From Globodera rostochiensis (Eukaryota > Nematoda > Chromadorea > Rhabditida > Heteroderidae), in assembly GCA_018350325.1 (NCBI GenBank), contig JAEVLN010000011.1, positions 2,848,449 through 2,912,448 on the forward strand: DNA of 64,000 nt, in the 5' to 3' direction. A model generated the notes under the pieces. The model worked only from the letters and a program-made list of their open reading frames with translations, made no database searches and was not told where the DNA came from. Positions 8,391-18,683 of the stretch are shown here, piece by piece; position 1 is the stretch's first letter; each line of letters opens with the position of its first letter. Made by a program: the position numbers and the translations under genes.

Positions 8391-10600
8391 ATGCTAACGT
8401 TCTTTGCTTCTTCCCCCGTGCTTATTTGTCTTTTTTGGTGCAATGTTCTTGCCGACTTGTCACAACCCGACAAAGAATTGGTTTTGCTTCAATCGGTGGG
8501 TTTGAGCGCTTGGAATGTCAAATAATGCCCAATTGGTTCAATCCAAAAATAGCTTTGGCGGCATGGCGATCGCAGCCCAACCGGCACATTCAAGACGGAC
8601 ATTTACCAGGAGGATTTTTGGCCCCAAGGGTGGGGCCAACTTTCCCCTAGGGGGATGAGTCAACAAGTTGTGCTGGGAAAGAAATTGCGGAAAAGATACG
8701 TGGAGGAACTGAAGTACGTCGGAGGCTCTTACAACAGTCACGAGCTGTATGTGCGAGCAACGGACGTTAACCGAACTTTGATCAGTGCTATTTCGGTTAA
8801 TGCTGATCATTTATGCATGACGCCCGACATTGATAGTTTTATTCGTAGAATTTCATCGGCTTTTACGGGAAAGGACGGCCTGATCAAGACTACCCAAACG
8901 AGAACGATTGGCCCACCGGCTTCGTTCCGATCGCAATTCACACCATTGACGGCAAGGCGGACTTTATCGCCCCGAGTGGTTTGATTTGTGAAGCCATTCG
9001 CTGTCCAATGAGTCAATTAATCTCAGAGACGATGTGTCCACGCTATGGCGAGTTAAGTGAGTTGATGCGCCAAACTGTGGAATACGAGAACGCCTTGCAC
9101 AAATACTCCGTCTGCACTTAAAAAGGAATTTGTTGGGTCCACTGAAAGTGTTTTAGAGTCTTTTGGAGTTTCTGTCGGACAAAACTCAGAGGAAAACGAA
9201 CCTTTTTGACGTATGGTTGTTCCAAGATACCTTTTTCGTCGAGGTCAGCACACCTTCGAATTGTAAATAATTCATTGCTAAACTTGCAGAAGGACAACAA
9301 TTTGACATTGGTGGACTGGGCCGAGGGGAACGAAGTGCTGCTGGGGCAAATAAAGGAGCTCGTCGATACTTTGGTGAAGTGGCAAAGTGGCATTGGTAAG
9401 GGCAGATGATGGCACAATTGTTAAAACAATTGTTTTTGATCGCAGGACTTCAGCCATTCGACGGGGTCGATTTTTCTGTGGAAATTCCCAGAATTCGCGG
9501 GGGCACAATCTTATGGACGATGGTTGGGAATATGTTGAACAAAATTGCCTGTGAGAAGAGGCTTAATTCGGCCGGGGAGCAGGACCGAGAGATTCCCGGT
9601 GAGGAGAAGCCGAATTAGGCTTTGTGAAATGATCTGTTTAGGGCTGAAGTCTCCCCTCGGGGCGCCCCTTTGCCAGTGGATGAAACGGGTAATGGCACTC
9701 AAATCAAAATGAATATACAATAAAACCAATTAAAACAGATGAAATACCTTGCCTACTCAGCGGTAAGTCCCCGCGCGTCTTCTTTTTAAATTCATTTTTA
9801 TTTTTGCCCCCCCCGTCACTTGCAGCACGACACAACAGTCGCTTCTCTGTTCTCCACTTTTGGCTTTCAAAAGACCAATTATGACGTGGATGGGTAAGTC
9901 GTCGAAGCCCCTCCCCCAACGCAATTTACCCAAATCGCTCTTTTTAAGCTATCCTCACTACACGGCATGCGTCACGGTGGAATTGTGGCGTGACAAAAAC
10001 ATTGGCCAATACTCCGTCAATGTGGGAATGATTTAGCAATAGGAAATTCTGCCAACCTTTTGATGGCTTAATTAAGGTTCTTTATTGGAAGCCGAATGAG
10101 GAAAGTTTTATAGACATTACTAAAGATATCAAAGGCTGTGAATACGGCTGCACTTTGAAGCAATTTGTGAACAGATCGGAGGCATACAGAATGGACCCGA
10201 CCCCGGAAGAGGTGAAGCGAACATTGGGAAACAGAAACTGTCGTCTCTCTTTTCCCCACCACAGTATTGTCGAAGGCCGTTGTTCCCCAAACCGACTACG
10301 GTAATGCCACCGACAACTTCAACAGTTCAACCCAACACCACCACCACTTCATCAGCCACGACGGAAAATGCAACGACGACACCGGCAATCGGCGGGGCAG
10401 CTGTCCGATCAACGAATCCTACTGCAATACTGATGCTGTATGTTGTGTTGCAGTTCTTAATTCTAATGCGCTTTTCCACCAATTTATTTATTTTGATTGG
10501 GGAGGGGAGGGGATATCGGAGGATATAATTATGTGAGTTTTTTTGATCTAGCCTTCTCCTCTTCACATTGGCCGTTTTCTGGAAAATGTTGCGTCGTTGA
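8391..10600 (+). CDS. Histidine acid phosphatase with signal peptide and C-terminal membrane anchor
   Basis: Thirteen exons join with matching phases to 507 codons: 8391-8495, 8553-8795, 8849-9109, 9157-9243, 9290-9395, 9446-9598, 9642-9688, 9739-9762, 9826-9893, 9949-10021, 10077-10211, 10265-10437 and 10552-10600. Residues 1-21 are a signal peptide ending near NVLA. The catalytic RHGDRSP follows at about residue 37. The downstream proton donor HD lies in LAYSAHDTTV, and this motif is split between a 24 nt microexon and the next exon. A Thr/Ser/Pro-rich stalk precedes a hydrophobic segment (AILMLLLLFTLAVFW) and a short basic tail KMLRR. It is therefore a type I membrane prostatic/lysosomal-type acid phosphatase that hydrolyses phosphomonoesters in the secretory path or outside the cell. 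Confidence 0.92.
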
Positions 10601-11667
10601 ACGAAAGAAACGGTCGTCGATTGTTTTGTGACATATAAATGTGATGAAGTTCAGTTGATTTATTCAACACATCGATTTTGTTGTATATGTAAGCTGCTTC
10701 CATTCCACGTAGACCCCCCCCCCCCAATCCGAACCAACCCAAACCCAACTACTCCATTTGATCCAATCGATTCATTCTTTCATTTTACTCACCCCCCCCC
10801 CCATTAATCCATTTATTTGCCGTCCGTTGTTGTTCAAAGCTTTGCTGTCAATCCATTCCATTCATTTTTAAGTTCCTTCAAATATAATAATAAAGCCAGC
10901 GGCACAAATGTTTTCTTCTTTCCAACCAACCCCAATTCGCGAAAGAATTGTAAATTGGCACCAAAATAGTGCCAACGAAACGCCAATCTGGAGAAGAGAG
11001 GAGACCAAAGGGGCAAATGGGAAAGGGGAAGAAATTGCTTAGATTCACAACGGACGCAACAGTGGAAGAGGGAGACGCCGAAGGGGGAGGAGGAGTGAAC
11101 GACGTAAAACTTTGTAAGTAAACCCTTACAGTCTCCAATTCTGCAAAATGGTCCACACCGCTTTGAGCAGTACTCTCAAAATTGGACTTTTAGCTTAGGC
11201 CGGTTCAGGCCAAAATTTTCTACCAAAATAGAAATTCGCCTCGTCCGCAGATACGCGCCCTGATTCACAAAAATTCCATGTTAACAGTGCATTGCAAACG
11301 GCCACACATTGCTCAGCAAACACTTGGAAAGGCGTTGTCCCACCACTGTCCATGGCACAGAAAAATGACGACGACGATGTTACAACTACGACCCCAACAG
11401 ATGAGAAATGGTAAAGACGGAGGAGGATTCAATGCGGACGAAATGAAAAGAGTTATTTTGGTATTCAGAAAGTACAAAATTGGTGATCCCGAAAGCACTG
11501 TATAAATGCATGCAAATATTTACAAATACGCTCAAAGTGGCATTGGGCAATAATTGATCATTCATCCGCTTTTCTTTTGTTCGTGTGGCATGCGCGAACG
11601 TCGTAGCCCCGGGGGATTCTTAAATTTAAAAAAATCCTTTTGACAAATTCATTATATTTACATAAAC
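10601..11667. other. Intergenic, no confident gene
   Basis: The stretch holds three C-runs (10713, 10791) and a purine-rich stretch near 11050-11100. A plus-strand open stretch around 11240-11405 ends in an Asp/Thr-rich tail (DDDDVTTTTPTDEKW) and carries one or two Cys. It has no signal peptide or recognisable domain and its splice sites are unclear, so I do not call it a gene. Confidence 0.35.
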
Positions 11668-13250
11668 TCAACCCAATCTCAAAATGTCTTCAAAAAGAGA
11701 GGGATATAGAAAAGGCACCTGGACGACATAAAGCTGCGGAATGGTGTAGCATTGCATAGCGCCGTCCCTTGAATATCCGTCCAAGTCGAATTCGGCGTCC
11801 AAATCAAACGTCACACGATACCTTAAATTGTAGAATTCGGGCTTTCAAAAAACGGGTATCCGTATCTGTACTCTGTACCTTGGAATAGCGGTCTGTACCC
11901 GTGCCCCAATTCTCAATGTACCCCGTCATTAGAGCCCGGACGATCGAGATTTTTCGAAGAAAGACAACTATCCTTAATTTTACAAACTAAAATAAAAAAA
12001 TCTTTCCAAATTAGCAACTCAATTCCTTTTAATTTGAAATCAAAAAATCTTAAAATAAAATAAAAAATTATTCAAGCCTTAAGTTTAGATTTTAGATCGA
12101 CGAAAATTTTGCCGAAACATTCGAGATTCTCGATTGTCCTCAGGTCCGGGTTCTATCTGTGTACAAGTATAGGTCGCTCTACACTTAATTGTCACAGCCA
12201 AACCAACCCCACTTAAGTCGGAATTTCGTTCTTTCACCCATACCCGTCACGCAAATTGTCTGGCGGCGCAAGCACACACGAGCGATAGAACACCGACGTT
12301 TTAGGAAAGCGTGCCATCACAATGGACCCGGGGCCGAACAGAGCATTGGCATTGTGCCGGGGGTCGGCACGGAAGCACGGCAATGGGATGATGTCACGAC
12401 GAGAAACATTCGTCAGCAGAAAAGGGAGGTTGTCTGCAGGCGAATATTTCCCCGACGGGGCGATGGGAGGCGTTTGACAACGCACAAAATAATTCCGAAA
12501 GAATTCGTGTTCGGCGACATGATCCAACAAAGTGTAATGCCCTCGGCCATTTCCGTCTCGATCACGAAAGTCCTTAAAATTAGGTTTAAAACATTAAATT
12601 GAGGTTCAGACCAAAATTTCGGCCAAAATCCATTTTGACTCCCGAACATTTTTTTCCTTCTTCCACGCTGCGACAAACATGCCAATTGGAATTGCGTCCG
12701 TGTCGGGGAGCGGCGTGGAGCCGACCAATGGCGGATACAACGCCGAAAGTGGACGCTTTGCTGCGCGTCCATCCAATTTTTTCCCCTTTTGGAGATTTAA
12801 GGGTGCTACGTACAGTGGGAGCGTGTCGGCCTGAACAATTCCGTTTAAAACATGCAAAAAGAACACCAAAAACTCACATAATCGTCTATCAGCTGAAGAA
12901 GTTCGCTTAATCCTTGCGACCCAATCGTCACCCCGCTCTTTTCGTCATGGAATTTCATCCGAATGGTTTCGGAAAACGTTTTTCTCACAGTTAAGCACGA
13001 CAACGCCTCCAAAGATAGTTGAAATTGGCGCTTGAGTATTTCAGCAATTCGTAAACGCTGTTCGACGCATTGCTCAGCTTCAGATTTTTGTTGACTCCGC
13101 GGATCCTTGGAACAATTGGCTAATCCGTTACAAGACGTTTTGATCTCATCGCCGCACTCAGTGATTTTTTTGAACTACAAAAAGAACAAGGAATTGAAAT
13201 AGGCGCGGAGTTCCTACCGTTAAACGCAATTTAGACGCATCAACATCCAT
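11668..13250 (-). CDS. sgf29: SAGA-associated factor 29 (SGF29), tandem Tudor protein
   Basis: Exons 13250-13218, 13174-12878, 12830-12612, 12572-12244 and 11821-11668 join in phase to 343 codons. The first 110 residues are an alpha-helical region (SQQKSEAEQCVEQRLRIAEI). A TLPLYVAPL segment and the first Tudor domain (MFVAAW...WILAEIL) follow. The second Tudor domain has SRRDIIPLPCFRADP, VMARFPKTSVFYRSCVLAPP and the C-terminal QLYVVQVP strand. SGF29 reads H3K4me3 through the tandem Tudor and anchors the SAGA/ATAC acetyltransferase module in the nucleus. A TTTTAG 32 bp ahead of the ATG fits a spliced-leader acceptor. The last intron (11822-12243) holds a degenerate palindromic repeat. Confidence 0.9.
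11934..12155. repeat. Inverted pair of a CGATCGAGATTCTCGATCG-type palindromic repeat
   Basis: Within the last SGF29 intron, 11934-11955 reads GCCCGGACGATCGAGA and 12118-12153 reads CATTCGAGATTCTCGATTG followed by TCCTCAGGTCCGGG. Both are diverged relatives of the 43 bp insert at 42861-42903. The AT-rich interior has no ORF. It is probably a small non-autonomous element. Confidence 0.5.
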
Positions 13251-13508
13251 CAATATTATTAAACGATATTCAGCTTCTGATCTAAAATAAGAAATTTTAA
13301 CAAATTCTGTTTAATTAAAAGTTGTCCAAAATTCGCGAATAGGTCCAGGGAACCTTCCTAAAATCCAGACGGTCCAGGCATAAAAAACTTGGGTTTATTT
13401 GTTATATTGTACACCCCTAAAGATGGTGTTTCTGAGCAACAAATAGCAGGAATTATGGTGGATTTTACCTATGACAGATCGCCAAATTTTCAAAAACCTC
13501 CCTAAAAG

Positions 13509-14574
13509 GAGTGTGGGTCGTTTGGGCGCTGCCCTTTGGGCGCCGACGTTTGGGCGCCGCTGTTTGGGCGCCGCCGTTTGGGCGCCGCCGTTTGGGCGCC
13601 AGGCCTTTGAAGTGCCATAACTCTTCATGGAACTAACCAAACTAAATATATTTGGTACCAATCGAAAGCTCTATATGTTTAGAAGCTATTATCTAGCAGT
13701 GACTAAACGATCATATAAACCTTTAAAAAGTTATGGTTTAAAAAGTGCGAAAACCCTAAGTTTTGTGGTGATTTTCGATTATAACTTTTTTGAAAAGGAT
13801 TTAAATCACCTTTTTGATTTAAATACAAAATCTACCCAACAAAAGCTTTCGATTGGTACTAAATTTATTTAGTTTGCTTGGTTCCATGAAGAGTTATGGC
13901 CAGGGCTGGCACTTTTAGGCAAATGCCTATTTTTTCTGCGAACTTGGCACAGTGAGTTAAGCACGAAGAACATGTTTTTAGCTTTATTTGGAGCTTCTAG
14001 AGTGGACTTTATAATGCCTATTTATGCCTATTTTGGGGTTTTTGTGCCTAATGCCTATTTGTGCCTATTTCGACATTTTTGTGCCTATTTCGTGCCTATT
14101 TCGGCATTTTTGGCGACTTTTTTCAGGATTTTGACAAAAATAAAGGCAAAAGCTACCTGGATTAACAAAAATTAAATTTAGGGCTTCAAACTCTTCTACC
14201 CGAATCTTATACATCTCAGATGTTTATGTCATGGTCTAAATCGTGTTTGTAAACAAATTCGGATGCGCTTTACCCGGAAAACATCGAAAAATTTTTGATT
14301 TGTATCAAAAATATTTTTTCTTTTTTTGTTTGTTAAAACCTTCTGTAAAAAATTTTATTTGCCTATTTTTGTGCCTATTTGAGGATTTTTGTGCCTATTT
14401 CATGCCTATTTTAGAACTTTTTTGTGCCTATTTAGGCGCCTATTTTGCAATTTTTAGTGCCTAAAAGTGCCAGCCCTGGTTATGGCACTTCAAAGGCCTG
14501 GCGCCCAAACGGCGGCGCCCAAACAGCCGCCCAAACGTCGGCGCCCAAAGGGCAGCGCCCAAACGTCCCGCTTC
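13509..14574. mobile_element. Foldback element with GTTTGGGCGCC tandem arms
   Basis: The 9 bp direct repeat CCCTAAAAG flanks it (13500-13508, 14575-14583). The termini are GAGTGTGGGTCGTTTGG and the inverted GAAGCGGGACGTTTGG. Each arm is a run of 14-15 bp units built on TTTGGGCGCC (left 13518-13605, right 14499-14566 inverted). Inside these, a longer palindrome continues (CATAACTCTTCATGGAAC and ACCAATCGAAAGC with inverted partners near 13850-13890). No ORF is present. A separate hAT-type MITE interrupts the right half. Confidence 0.78.
13901..14478. mobile_element. hAT-type MITE nested in a foldback element
   Basis: The 578 bp element begins CAGGGCTGGCACTTTTAGGC and ends with the inverted complement, GCCTAAAAGTGCCAGCCCTG. 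It is flanked by a perfect 8 bp duplication GTTATGGC (13893-13900 and 14479-14486). TIRs starting CAGGG with an 8 bp duplication are typical of hAT superfamily elements. The interior is a loose array of TGCCTATTT words with no transposase ORF, so mobility would need an enzyme in trans. Confidence 0.85.
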
Positions 14575-14616
14575 CCCTAAAAGACTCAAAATAATTGAAA
14601 TTCAGGCATTTTTGAC

Positions 14617-15411
14617 GGGAACAGGACGTTTCGGCCCCGCCGTTTCGGCCCCGACGTTTCGGCCCCGCCCTTTCGGCCCCGCCCTTTCGGCCCCGCCGTT
14701 TCGGCCCCAAGGACGTTTCGGCCCCGGACGTTTCGGCCCCAAGGAAAAAATGGTTTCATCGAAAAAAAAATTTCAGAAACGAAATTTTTTTATTTCGATT
14801 TTCGAAAAAAAGCTCGAAATTATAGAACTGTTTCGACGTAACCCAGATGCATATAATGAAAAATACATCATAGTTTTCAGATATTACGTACTTTTTACAT
14901 CTTTGAGCTTAGGGTGAGTTAGGCCTAAGCCTAAGCCTAAGCTTAGGTTGGCTTAGGCCTAGGCCTAATAAGGAAACCCAGTCCTTTTTAAATGATTCGA
15001 GGCCAAAATTGATTTTTGAATTTCAAAAAAATGTTTGAATTTGACCCTGGGCTTGAATTTGAAGAATCGGATTCTACACGTCAAATGTTTTGGAATTTCT
15101 TCTTGGCTTTCTAGTAATTACCAATGAGCCCCTAAATTTCTTGAAAATTTTCAGATTAAAAATTTTGTTGTTTTAATTCATCTGAAAAAAATTTCTGAAT
15201 AAAAATTGGTCGGTGAATATGCAAGAAAGAAATTGCAGGGTGGGGCCGAAACGTCCGGGGCCGAAACGTCCGGGGCCGAAACGTCCGGGGCCGAAACGTC
15301 CGGGGCCGAAACGTCCGGGGCCGAAACGTCCGGGGCCGAAACGTCCCGGGGCCGAAAGGGCGGGGCCGAAACGTCGGGGCCGAAACGGCGGGGCCGAAAA
15401 GACCCCCACTC
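14617..15411. mobile_element. Foldback element with TTTCGGCCCC tandem arms
   Basis: The direct repeat TTTTTGAC flanks it (14609-14616, 15412-15419). The left arm (14626-14745) is a run of TTTCGGCCCCGCCG-type units. The right arm (15240-15398) is the inverted form, GGGGCCGAAACGTCC, at about 15 bp. The right terminus read inward (GAGTGGGGGTCTTTTCGG) resembles the terminus of the neighbouring element (GAGTGTGGGTCGTTTGG), so the two belong to one superfamily despite different arm units. The centre holds palindromic TTAGGC/GCCTAA repeats. Confidence 0.75.
14907..14969. repeat. Interstitial TTAGGC / GCCTAA telomere-like palindrome
   Basis: The stretch reads TTAGGCCTAAGCCTAAGCC and then TTAGGTTGGCTTAGGCC, that is, several hexamers of the nematode telomere unit TTAGGC facing GCCTAA hexamers. 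It lies between the arms of the 14617-15411 foldback element. It may be a telomere-derived insert or simply a palindrome of the same word. Confidence 0.6.
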
Positions 15412-15865
15412 TTTTTGACCAATATTCTTAGCAAATATTTTTAAAATTTCAAAAAATTTTCCCCCAAACCTCCCATTCTTAAAAAGTTTCAAAAAATTAT
15501 CAAGATCTTTAAAAAGGTACGGCCCTGGTCGCAGGTAAAACACAAAAAGCATTAAACAAGTGATTTTTTTTTTGCTAGTATTAAAAAAAATAAGTATTTT
15601 TGAAAAAAATCCACCCTGGATTTTTTTGTCCAGGAAATCAGGTCCCGGCACCTTCCTAAAATCCAGGTCCAGGATTTCAAAATGTCGGGCTCTAATTTCT
15701 AGTTAAGAAAATTGGGGTCAACCCTTGTCCAATCACAAAACTTTAACTTAAGGTTAGCTTCAACTCTACGAGCTCTTTCGAATGGCTTTAAGTATTTTTG
15801 AATCGGTTAAGGTTAAAGCAAGTTATCCGCTTGATTGTTGATGAGTTGGGTGTTGATGGTTGGGG

Positions 15866-17075
15866 TAAATACCCAACTCGCTACTTTGACTCAACTCGCT
15901 ACTTTTATCCCAACTCGCTACTTTTATCCCAACTCGCTACTTTTGTCCCAACTCGCTACTTTTATCCCAACTCGCTACTTTTGTCCCAACTCGCTACTTT
16001 TGGCCCGACTCGCTATTTTTTTTTGTCCCGACTTGCTACCCTTTTTTATTTTTCAAAAACCATTTAAAACAGAAAAACTACTAAATCATTGGCTAAAACC
16101 CATTACTTATTATTTTATAAATATTAAGAAACCAATATACCCACTACGACAGCGTTTTGGCTCCAATACTTTAACAATTTCCGACTTTCACGAAAATCCG
16201 AACCTTTTGAATCCAATGTTTTTTTTCTAGCATTTTGGACAAGTTTGAAACGTTATAACTTTTTGCTTATTTGACCAAATCAAATTATCTTGGCATCATT
16301 CGAAAGCACAATGTCTATAGGAAAAGAACTAAGCGATTCAACTTAAACAAAGAAAGTTATGGCGCCACAACGACGAGTTGGCACGAAAAATGGCAATTTT
16401 CACACGTTTTAAGCTATAACTTTTTTAAAAAAGAGGAATCGGTTAGCTTTAGCTTGGTCAAAGGTTCACCATACTGAGAGCTTCTGAATGATATCGATTT
16501 TGTTTGATTTGCTTGCCAAAGCATAGCAGAAGAGGGATCCTTTCGTTTGATGTCCACTCTGCGAAATGTCCACACAAAAATTGTTGTTAGCGCTTAATTT
16601 CGAATCACTCTTCATCATTTTTTTTTAAAAAAATACATGCATTCTTATTTTATAAAATGGCGCCGGATCGACTTGCCCCACCTTAGATCGATTTGTCTCA
16701 TTGAGGGCTGTCGATTGATACCAAAATTGTAAAGATTGGTACACAACAAAAACCAAAACTTAGGTCAAAAATGTTCATTTTTTTTTTTTCATTTTTCGTG
16801 AACTTTAAACCTCTATAATTCAGCTCATGGTTGTTACCCGAGCCTAATAGCACCATTCGTTGTGTCTCATCGAGGGGAATCGAATGATATATCATTTATA
16901 AGGAAATCGGTGGCTTTTGAAAAAAAAGGGTAGCGAGTCGGGCCAAAAGTAGCGAGTTGGGATAAAAGTAGCGAGTTGGGACAAAAGTAGCGAGTTGGGA
17001 TAAAAGTAGCGAGTCGGGTCAAAGTAGCGAGTTAGGTACTAGCGAGTTGGCAGGTAGCGAGTCGGGGTTCGTATT
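15866..17075. mobile_element. Foldback element with CAACTCGCTACTTTT tandem arms
   Basis: The left arm (15869-16040) has about eight copies of a 19 bp unit CCCAACTCGCTACTTTTAT. The right arm (16928-17068) has about eight inverted copies (AGTAGCGAGTTGGGATAAA). The interior carries TTATAACTTTTTGCTTATTT, ATTCGAAAGC and AAAGTTATGGC words that also mark the interior of the 13509 element. I could not find a matching direct repeat at the two ends, so its limits are approximate and one end may be lost or extended. Confidence 0.65.
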
Positions 17076-17219
17076 CATATCAAGATGTACCAAGGGTTTT
17101 CGGGGATGTTGATCGCTAACTGACATCAGTTTGGCATTTGGACTATTTTATGTTAAAACGATTTGGCGACATTTTACACAAAATTCATAATAAAATCCTG
17201 ATTTCTTCCGGCGGCGTTC

Positions 17220-17620
17220 TCATCGGGCGAATGCGAACCTTCTGACACCGCCGTCCGCGAAAGCGAAACGTTTTCTAAAAGTGGCGTGGCTTAATTTGTA
17301 CGGGCAATAAAATTCCGTCCATCAGAATTTATCATGCAAAAATAAAATCTGTCAAACAAAGGGAGAAATGTGTCCCAACTCTGAAATAATCTCGGCTAAC
17401 TGGGTTTTGCGAACCTTAGCCCAAAGTTTTCAGCCAACCGGTTTGGGATCGGCGGATCAATTCGGACCGATCGAGATTCTTGATCGGTCCCCAAGTGCGG
17501 TCTTTATTTGTTAGTGTTAAGTGAGACTCACTCGTTCCCCTGGCGCACACTTTTCGCAAATGCCAAGGCCCTCCCCCATCCGTCGGCGGCGCTCCGTTTG
17601 TTTGCAAATTCTGAGTGCTC
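17220..17620 (-). pseudogene. Fragment of the FAFA neuropeptide gene
   Basis: On the minus strand, 17620-17528 encodes AADGWGRALAFAKSVRQGN and 17274-17220 encodes the terminal exon KRFAFADGGVRRFAFAR with a stop. Both match exons 2 and 3 of the gene at 23892-24846, including the intervening intron with its palindromic repeat at 17463-17500. The signal-peptide exon and the first FAFA units are missing. The reading frame runs on into duplicated Treslin-like exon sequence, so this is a chimeric duplication and probably not a functional precursor. Confidence 0.75.
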
Positions 17621-17621
17621 T

Positions 17622-18000
17622 CTTCGTCCTTCCGACTCTAATAACGGTTTTGAGTTATTATGCCCTTTTAGTTGGATCGTTGACATTTCATGCATTGAGT
17701 CTATTTTTTCAGGAGTTTCGGGAACCACTTGAATTCGATTTCGCGCCAAAGAGTGATGCTCTTTCGAATATGAACGTATTACTAAAGTGAGCCCCAAAGT
17801 TTAAGCAGTTAAAACTGTTTAATAAAAAAGGAATTACGATGAAATTATGTCATGTATCTTTCATTTAAAGTCACTATTTCCAGAATTCTAACCTTTTCTG
17901 TTATTTCTCGGCGCTATCGCCCTCATTTCGTCGCCGGTCGCTATGCCTTCCGCTTCCAACTCTCACAAAACATTTTAATCTCTCAGCCATTTTGTTTTTC
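17622..18000 (-). pseudogene. Duplicated exons 5-6 of the Treslin-like gene
   Basis: Minus-strand 17797-17650 encodes SKEHHSLARNRIQVVPETPEK, close to exon 6 of the gene at 18684-20414 (SKEHHSLARRRIQVIPETPEK). Positions 17895-18000 carry a decayed, shortened version of exon 5. The downstream part of exon 6 then runs straight into neuropeptide sequence. This is a partial segmental copy, not an independent gene. Confidence 0.7.
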
Positions 18001-18139
18001 TTAACAAAATTATAGAAAATAATAAATAATCAAGGAAATAGCGCTTTGTCGCCACAGTTTTAAGCTCCTCCGTGCCAGTTTTTGGATTTTCGTTTTAACA
18101 GCTTATGAATCTGCATAAATTTACGAAATGAAGACAAAC

Positions 18140-18399
18140 CTGGAAGTCGATACAGAACTGATACGGTTCATCTGCTGAATTTTGACTCTTTTCTATACTT
18201 TCTTCAGGATGAAAAAATTTGCACCGGTTCCCCTTAAAACGGCCCTTATTAACTAAGTAAACAAAAAAGGACTGACCCTGCTGCAAATATTGTTCAAATA
18301 ATCCCGGCAAATGTCCTTTCTTTTTGTGTTATCTTTATTATCTCCATTGGCCGCATTTGTAATGTCGTCGTCATGCGAAAAATCGCGATCAGATGGCAT
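18140..18399 (-). pseudogene. Truncated ZC3H10-like CCCH zinc-finger gene
   Basis: Minus-strand exons 18399-18277 and 18232-18140 join in phase 0 to 72 codons. The product begins MPSDRDF, as ZC3H10 begins MPDRD. The first zinc finger is complete (C-X7-C-X5-C-X3-H, from CRDYLNNIC to CKFFH). The second starts (FCIDFQ) and then the gene stops at a donor-like GT with no further exon, because the next sequence is duplicated Treslin-like debris. ZC3H10 proteins bind RNA; here two of the usual three fingers and the C-terminal half are missing. An upstream short exon-like stretch (18546-18487, MEAVHKKNVKKLKEANQQRI) may belong to its 5' region. Confidence 0.65.
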
Positions 18400-18683
18400 T
18401 TATCCGAACAAAACTCGGAGCACATGATGCGGATTTTGCAAAATTTGGAAATTAGCACTAAAAATTGTTGATTTCGTACACCACACAATCCGCTGTTGGT
18501 TGGCCTCTTTCAATTTTTTGACATTTTTTTTGTGTACAGCTTCCATCGCCAAGCGCGGGTCTGAGTGTATATAAAACAAACAAACACGTATTTTCTTGTT
18601 ACGGACCAAATTTAAACACAAATAACTTTTTTATTTAAATATAAAATACATAAAAGAATTTTATGGAACAATTAAACAAAAAG

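Noticed and set aside
11240..11405. Possible small secreted protein with Asp/Thr-rich tail
   Set aside because: No signal peptide, no start with good context and no splice sites that give a consistent model.
15156..15651. Arg/Pro/Phe-repeat ORFs (FGPGR repeats)
   Set aside because: They are the tandem arm of the 14617-15411 foldback element read through.
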